Below, one piece after another: positions 63,348-64,000 of a DNA stretch of 64,000 bases. Below the pieces are notes generated by a model. It made no database searches. It was not told the origin of the DNA and saw only the letters and a program-made list of their open reading frames with translations. The stretch lies in contig NZ_CP083560.1 of the NCBI RefSeq assembly GCF_025143825.1, positions 2,108,001 to 2,172,000 on the forward strand, written 5' to 3'. Made by a program: the position numbers and the translations under genes. Position 1 is the first letter of the stretch. The number at the start of each line of letters is the position of its first letter. The DNA comes from Sulfitobacter sp. S223. Its GTDB lineage: Bacteria > Pseudomonadota > Alphaproteobacteria > Rhodobacterales > Rhodobacteraceae.

Positions 63348-64000
63348 CTACCTGGAAAATACCTTGCGCCAGATCGGCGTCACGACCTTTTCCCCCAACG
63401 GGATCAGGATCATGCCAAGTACCAAGCCCAGAACGCCGTCGATAGTCGCCTTCACCAGCCACTCCGTCGCACCCACCCAGCCTTCCGGCATCATGTGACC
63501 CACTGCGTAGGCAGCATCGTGGATCAAATTCGCAGGTGCCGCAAAACCAACATCCTTCAGCCCGTGCACGATAATTGATCCACCAACCCAAAGCATGGCA
63601 GCAGTTCCCACGATCGTCAGCAACCGCAAAAAGCCCGGCATCGCCTTCACCAAGCCACGACCAAATGAGCGGGTCGGCGACAGGCGGCCGTGATTGGCCA
63701 TGGCGAGGCCAATATCATCCATCTTAACGATCAGCGCGACAGAGCCGTAGACCGCGACTGTGATCATCACAGCCACAGCTGCCAATGTGGCCGCCTCCAT
63801 CCAAAAGTTGCTTGTCGGAATTGCCGCAAGCGAAATGGTCATGATCTCGGCTGACAGAATGAAATCTGTCTTGATGGCGCCAACGGCTTTTTCTTCCTCA
63901 AGCGCGGCGGGATCAGAGACCGTCGTTTCCTTGTGCGGATGGTCCTCGTGGCCCTCGCTCCAGCCCAGAACATAGGCAACCTTTTCGGCACCCTCAAAGC
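63348..64000 (-). CDS. DUF808 membrane protein, C-terminal part (runs off the window)
   Basis: The last 217 codons of a DUF808 (YedI-like) protein. Visible signatures are HKETTVSDPAALEEEKAVGAIKTDFILSAEI near 63860-63930, EIMTISLAAIPTSNF, and several helices ending at WRKVFSR. The reading frame is open up to base 64000, so the start and N-terminal half lie outside. YedI is an inner-membrane protein without known function. Confidence 0.88.
   Translation of the reverse strand, partial: FEGAEKVAYVLGWSEGHEDHPHKETTVSDPAALEEEKAVGAIKTDFILSAEIMTISLAAIPTSNFWMEAATLAAVAVMITVAVYGSVALIVKMDDIGLAMANHGRLSPTRSFGRGLVKAMPGFLRLLTIVGTAAMLWVGGSIIVHGLKDVGFAAPANLIHDAAYAVGHMMPEGWVGATEWLVKATIDGVLGLVLGMILIPLGEKVVTPIWRKVFSR

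Overview
The window looks like a stretch of chromosome from a marine Roseobacter-group member of the Rhodobacteraceae (Alphaproteobacteria). I infer this from GC-rich coding sequence and from gene sets typical of that group: a phenylacetate (paa) operon, a DctPQM TRAP transporter with DctBD, a form II cox-type molybdenum hydroxylase cluster, an assimilatory sulfur operon with DUF2849 and DUF934, and very tight gene packing with ATGA, GTGA and TAATG overlaps. I see no rRNA, CRISPR array, phage or insertion sequence. The genus cannot be fixed from sequence reading alone; something near Sulfitobacter is a guess.

Layout. 1-9.2 kb: cell-wall genes (PBP1A fragment, amidase), an aminotransferase divergent from an M48 protease, a DsbA-type oxidoreductase, a glycosyltransferase/sulfotransferase-like pair, four tRNA genes (Asp, Asp, Val, Val), a histidine phosphatase and an HU-like protein. 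9.2-11.6 kb: lon. 12-19.6 kb: one phenylacetate operon, paaJABCDE, an extra ferritin-like PaaA/PaaC relative, and paaZ; ring epoxidation, ring cleavage and thiolysis are encoded but paaK, paaF, paaG and paaH are not in view. 19.7-29.1 kb: housekeeping and small operons (tgt, SPFH/NfeD, aquaporin, Fe-S assembly, SatD-like/DUF3307, SufA-type/TfoX, HD/2OG oxygenase, tpiA).

29.2-35.6 kb: dctM, dctQ, dctP and the dctD/dctB two-component genes, all on the minus strand. Two identical palindromes lie between dctD and dctP. DctD has lost both its Walker A lysine and its sigma-54 contact loop. 35.6-42.8 kb: a P450, an Lrp/AsnC regulator and the sulfur operon cysG-DUF2849-cysI-cysH-DUF934-fpr, with an Lrp-like site in front. 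42.9-47 kb: a membrane M50-like protein, then infC (non-AUG start) between two alanine-rich repeat proteins. 47-53 kb: coxM, coxL and coxS followed on their other side by a MoeA-like and an XdhC-like maturation gene. 53-56.5 kb: bolA, an unknown membrane gene and grxD, then a LysR regulator and a DUF481 outer-membrane protein.

56.6-64 kb: xylB beside about 1 kb of decayed genes (LacI regulator, sugar isomerase, tail of a sugar-binding protein), zapA with a coiled-coil partner, tkt, a 61-residue membrane protein with palindromic upstream sites, and a DUF808 protein running off the end. The most notable items are the degenerate DctD with its twin operators, the extra ferritin-like Paa protein, the two alanine-repeat envelope proteins, the unknown gene inside bolA-grxD, and the fossil pentose locus.
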